Assembly: GCF_016757215.1 (NCBI RefSeq)
Contig: NZ_JAESIY010000002.1
Location: 62,001-126,000 of the forward strand
Source: Fulvivirga sediminis
GTDB lineage: Bacteria > Bacteroidota > Bacteroidia > Cytophagales > Cyclobacteriaceae
Reading direction: 5' to 3'
DNA length: 64,000 nt
The position numbers and the translations under genes are program-made. The first letter of the stretch is position 1, and each line of letters opens with the position of its first letter. Positions 63,096 to 64,000 of this stretch are shown piece by piece. The notes under the pieces are model-generated. The model searched no databases. It had not been told where the DNA came from and was given only the letters and a program-made list of their open reading frames with translations.

Positions 63096-64000
63096 TTGAA
63101 AGATAAACTAAACTATAAAGCACCCAAATTTTACTTTTCACCACATCTGGAAACTATATTTCCATCGTTAATGAGAAAGGTGAAAGATTTACATTATACA
63201 AGAGAGCGCATTCCTACTCCTGATGATGATTTTCTTGATCTTGACTGGGTTAAAAAAGAAAATAAAGATCTGGTCATCATTTCACATGGATTGGAAGGAA
63301 GCTCCACACGCCCTTATATAAAAGGCATGGCAAAAGCATTTTCTGAAGAAGGTTTTGATGTATTAGCTTGGAACTTCAGAGGTTGCAGCGAAGAAATAAA
63401 CAAACAGCTACGCTTCTACCATAGTGGAGCTACTGAAGATTTAGACCATGTAGTAAAGCATGCATTAAATGAAGGATATACAGGCATACACCTTATTGGC
63501 TTCAGCCTGGGAGGCAACCTTACCCTCAAATATGTAGGCGAACAAGGCGAAAATATTAATCCAAAAGTAAAAAAAGCGGTTGCTTTTTCAGTTCCACTAG
63601 ATTTAGGCTCTAGCTGTGACACCATCGCACAATCATCAAACGTCATTTACTCCAGCCGCTTTTTAAAAAATCTCAAGAATAAGATCAGAAGAAAGGCAGA
63701 GCTAATGCCCAATCAAATATCTGTAGCGCAACTAAACACAGTGAAAACTATCCGTGATTTTGATGAGATGTTTACCGCACCACTACACGGTTTTGACAAT
63801 GCCGCAGACTATTACCATCAATGTAGCTCTATTCATTTTTTAAAACATATTGCTATTCCTACGCTAATCGTGAATGCGAAAAATGACCCTTTCCTTTCAG
63901 ATGAATGTTATCCGGAAGAAGAGCTGGCTCAGCACCCTCATGTCACCTTTGAAATGCCAGAAAGAGGTGGCCATGTAGGTTTTACCGAGTTCAATACTGA
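63096..64000 (+). CDS. YheT/EMB8-type alpha/beta hydrolase, 3' end cut by window
   Basis: 301 residues visible, running off the right edge. Alpha/beta-hydrolase motifs: FYFSPHLETIFPSLMRK near the start, ISHGLEGSSTRPYIKGMA with the oxyanion-loop HG, NFRGCSEE, the nucleophile elbow GFSLGGNLTLKYVG, VNAKNDPFLS with the acid, and RGGHVGF with the catalytic histidine. This is the YheT order. Proposed start is TTG at 63096 with an in-frame TAA at 63069 and no ATG between; an ATG at 63171 would delete the conserved PHLET segment, so I favour TTG. Lipase/esterase activity is family inference; divergent from receptor A. Confidence 0.82.
   Translation, partial: MKDKLNYKAPKFYFSPHLETIFPSLMRKVKDLHYTRERIPTPDDDFLDLDWVKKENKDLVIISHGLEGSSTRPYIKGMAKAFSEEGFDVLAWNFRGCSEEINKQLRFYHSGATEDLDHVVKHALNEGYTGIHLIGFSLGGNLTLKYVGEQGENINPKVKKAVAFSVPLDLGSSCDTIAQSSNVIYSSRFLKNLKNKIRRKAELMPNQISVAQLNTVKTIRDFDEMFTAPLHGFDNAADYYHQCSSIHFLKHIAIPTLIVNAKNDPFLSDECYPEEELAQHPHVTFEMPERGGHVGFTEFNT

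Noticed and set aside
63069-63098. AT-rich inverted-repeat-looking sequence before the YheT gene
   Set aside because: Low-complexity AATAAT runs; no defined dyad could be placed.
1-64000. Mobile elements, CRISPR arrays, tRNA or rRNA genes
   Set aside because: No transposase, integrase, repeat-spacer array or RNA gene signature was seen on reading; a tRNAscan and CRISPR search would be decisive.

Overview
The window looks like chromosome from a member of the Bacteroidota, most probably a marine or soil Cytophagales-type bacterium. This rests on low GC content, a SusC/SusD pair, an ECF sigma/FecR/STN-receptor trio, TonB receptors paired with DUF4249 lipoproteins, acidic residues after the lipobox cysteine, MK-type signal peptides ending in A-Q or G-Q, and few Shine-Dalgarno sites. 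I see no rRNA, tRNA, CRISPR array, transposase, phage gene or origin. Genus and species cannot be named from sequence reading alone.

Layout. 1-2.9 kb: 3' part of a YghZ-type aldo/keto reductase, a CDF metal exporter, a Cys-rich helical protein and a small unknown. 2.9-5.8 kb: a DUF4130 protein plus radical SAM DNA-repair pair (minus strand), divergent from queE. 5.8-11.9 kb: ion and envelope genes (SLC13 permease with DUF202 protein, MscS, and an operon of cytochrome c, NhaA and phospholipase A). 12-17 kb: a CHAD protein, a 50-residue ORF ending inside a 19-bp terminator stem, an Aquifex-type aconitase, Cu/Zn SOD, and pyrophosphatase with a GNAT protein. 17-22 kb: a coiled-coil membrane protein, a TlpA-like thioredoxin, malate:quinone oxidoreductase and an M1 peptidase. 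22-28.5 kb: a 1165-residue PAS/GAF protein with no ATPase domain, two globins, and a YciI/DGPF protein with an ECF42-type sigma factor. 28.5-35.8 kb: a fatty-acid beta-oxidation operon (acyl-CoA ligase, SpoIIAA-like protein, FadN-type fusion, thiolase, NDH-2). 36-38.4 kb: a calcineurin-like phosphoesterase lipoprotein between two outer-membrane barrel genes. 38.4-41.4 kb: a VTT membrane protein, two small ORFs, and a NarL-type response regulator with its kinase.

41.8-53.5 kb is a polysaccharide utilization locus for pectic beta-1,4-galactan: ECF sigma, FecR, SusC with STN domain, SusD, SusE-like protein, GH53 endo-galactanase and a large clan-A-like glycosidase. The lipoprotein signals put SusD, SusE and GH53 on the surface and the last enzyme in the periplasm. 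This gives a pipeline of surface cutting, import and periplasmic trimming, with a transenvelope sigma/anti-sigma switch that senses transport through SusC.

53.6-62.9 kb (minus strand) holds a soluble histidine kinase, an M49-like metallopeptidase lipoprotein and two tandem TonB receptor/DUF4249 pairs. The last kb is the 5' part of a YheT-type alpha/beta hydrolase that runs off the window.

The strongest leads are: (1) the duplicated receptor/DUF4249 block next to an M49-like peptidase, which may be an uptake system of unknown substrate; (2) the galactan locus, with a terminator just before its last enzyme and recurring G4/C4 dyads near its regulators; (3) the symmetric TAnnTTTG elements five bases before both divergent starts at 4950/5034, suggesting leaderless mRNAs; (4) an aconitase in which the usual first cluster cysteine reads as serine; (5) the histidine-kinase-like protein that stops after its dimerization helices.
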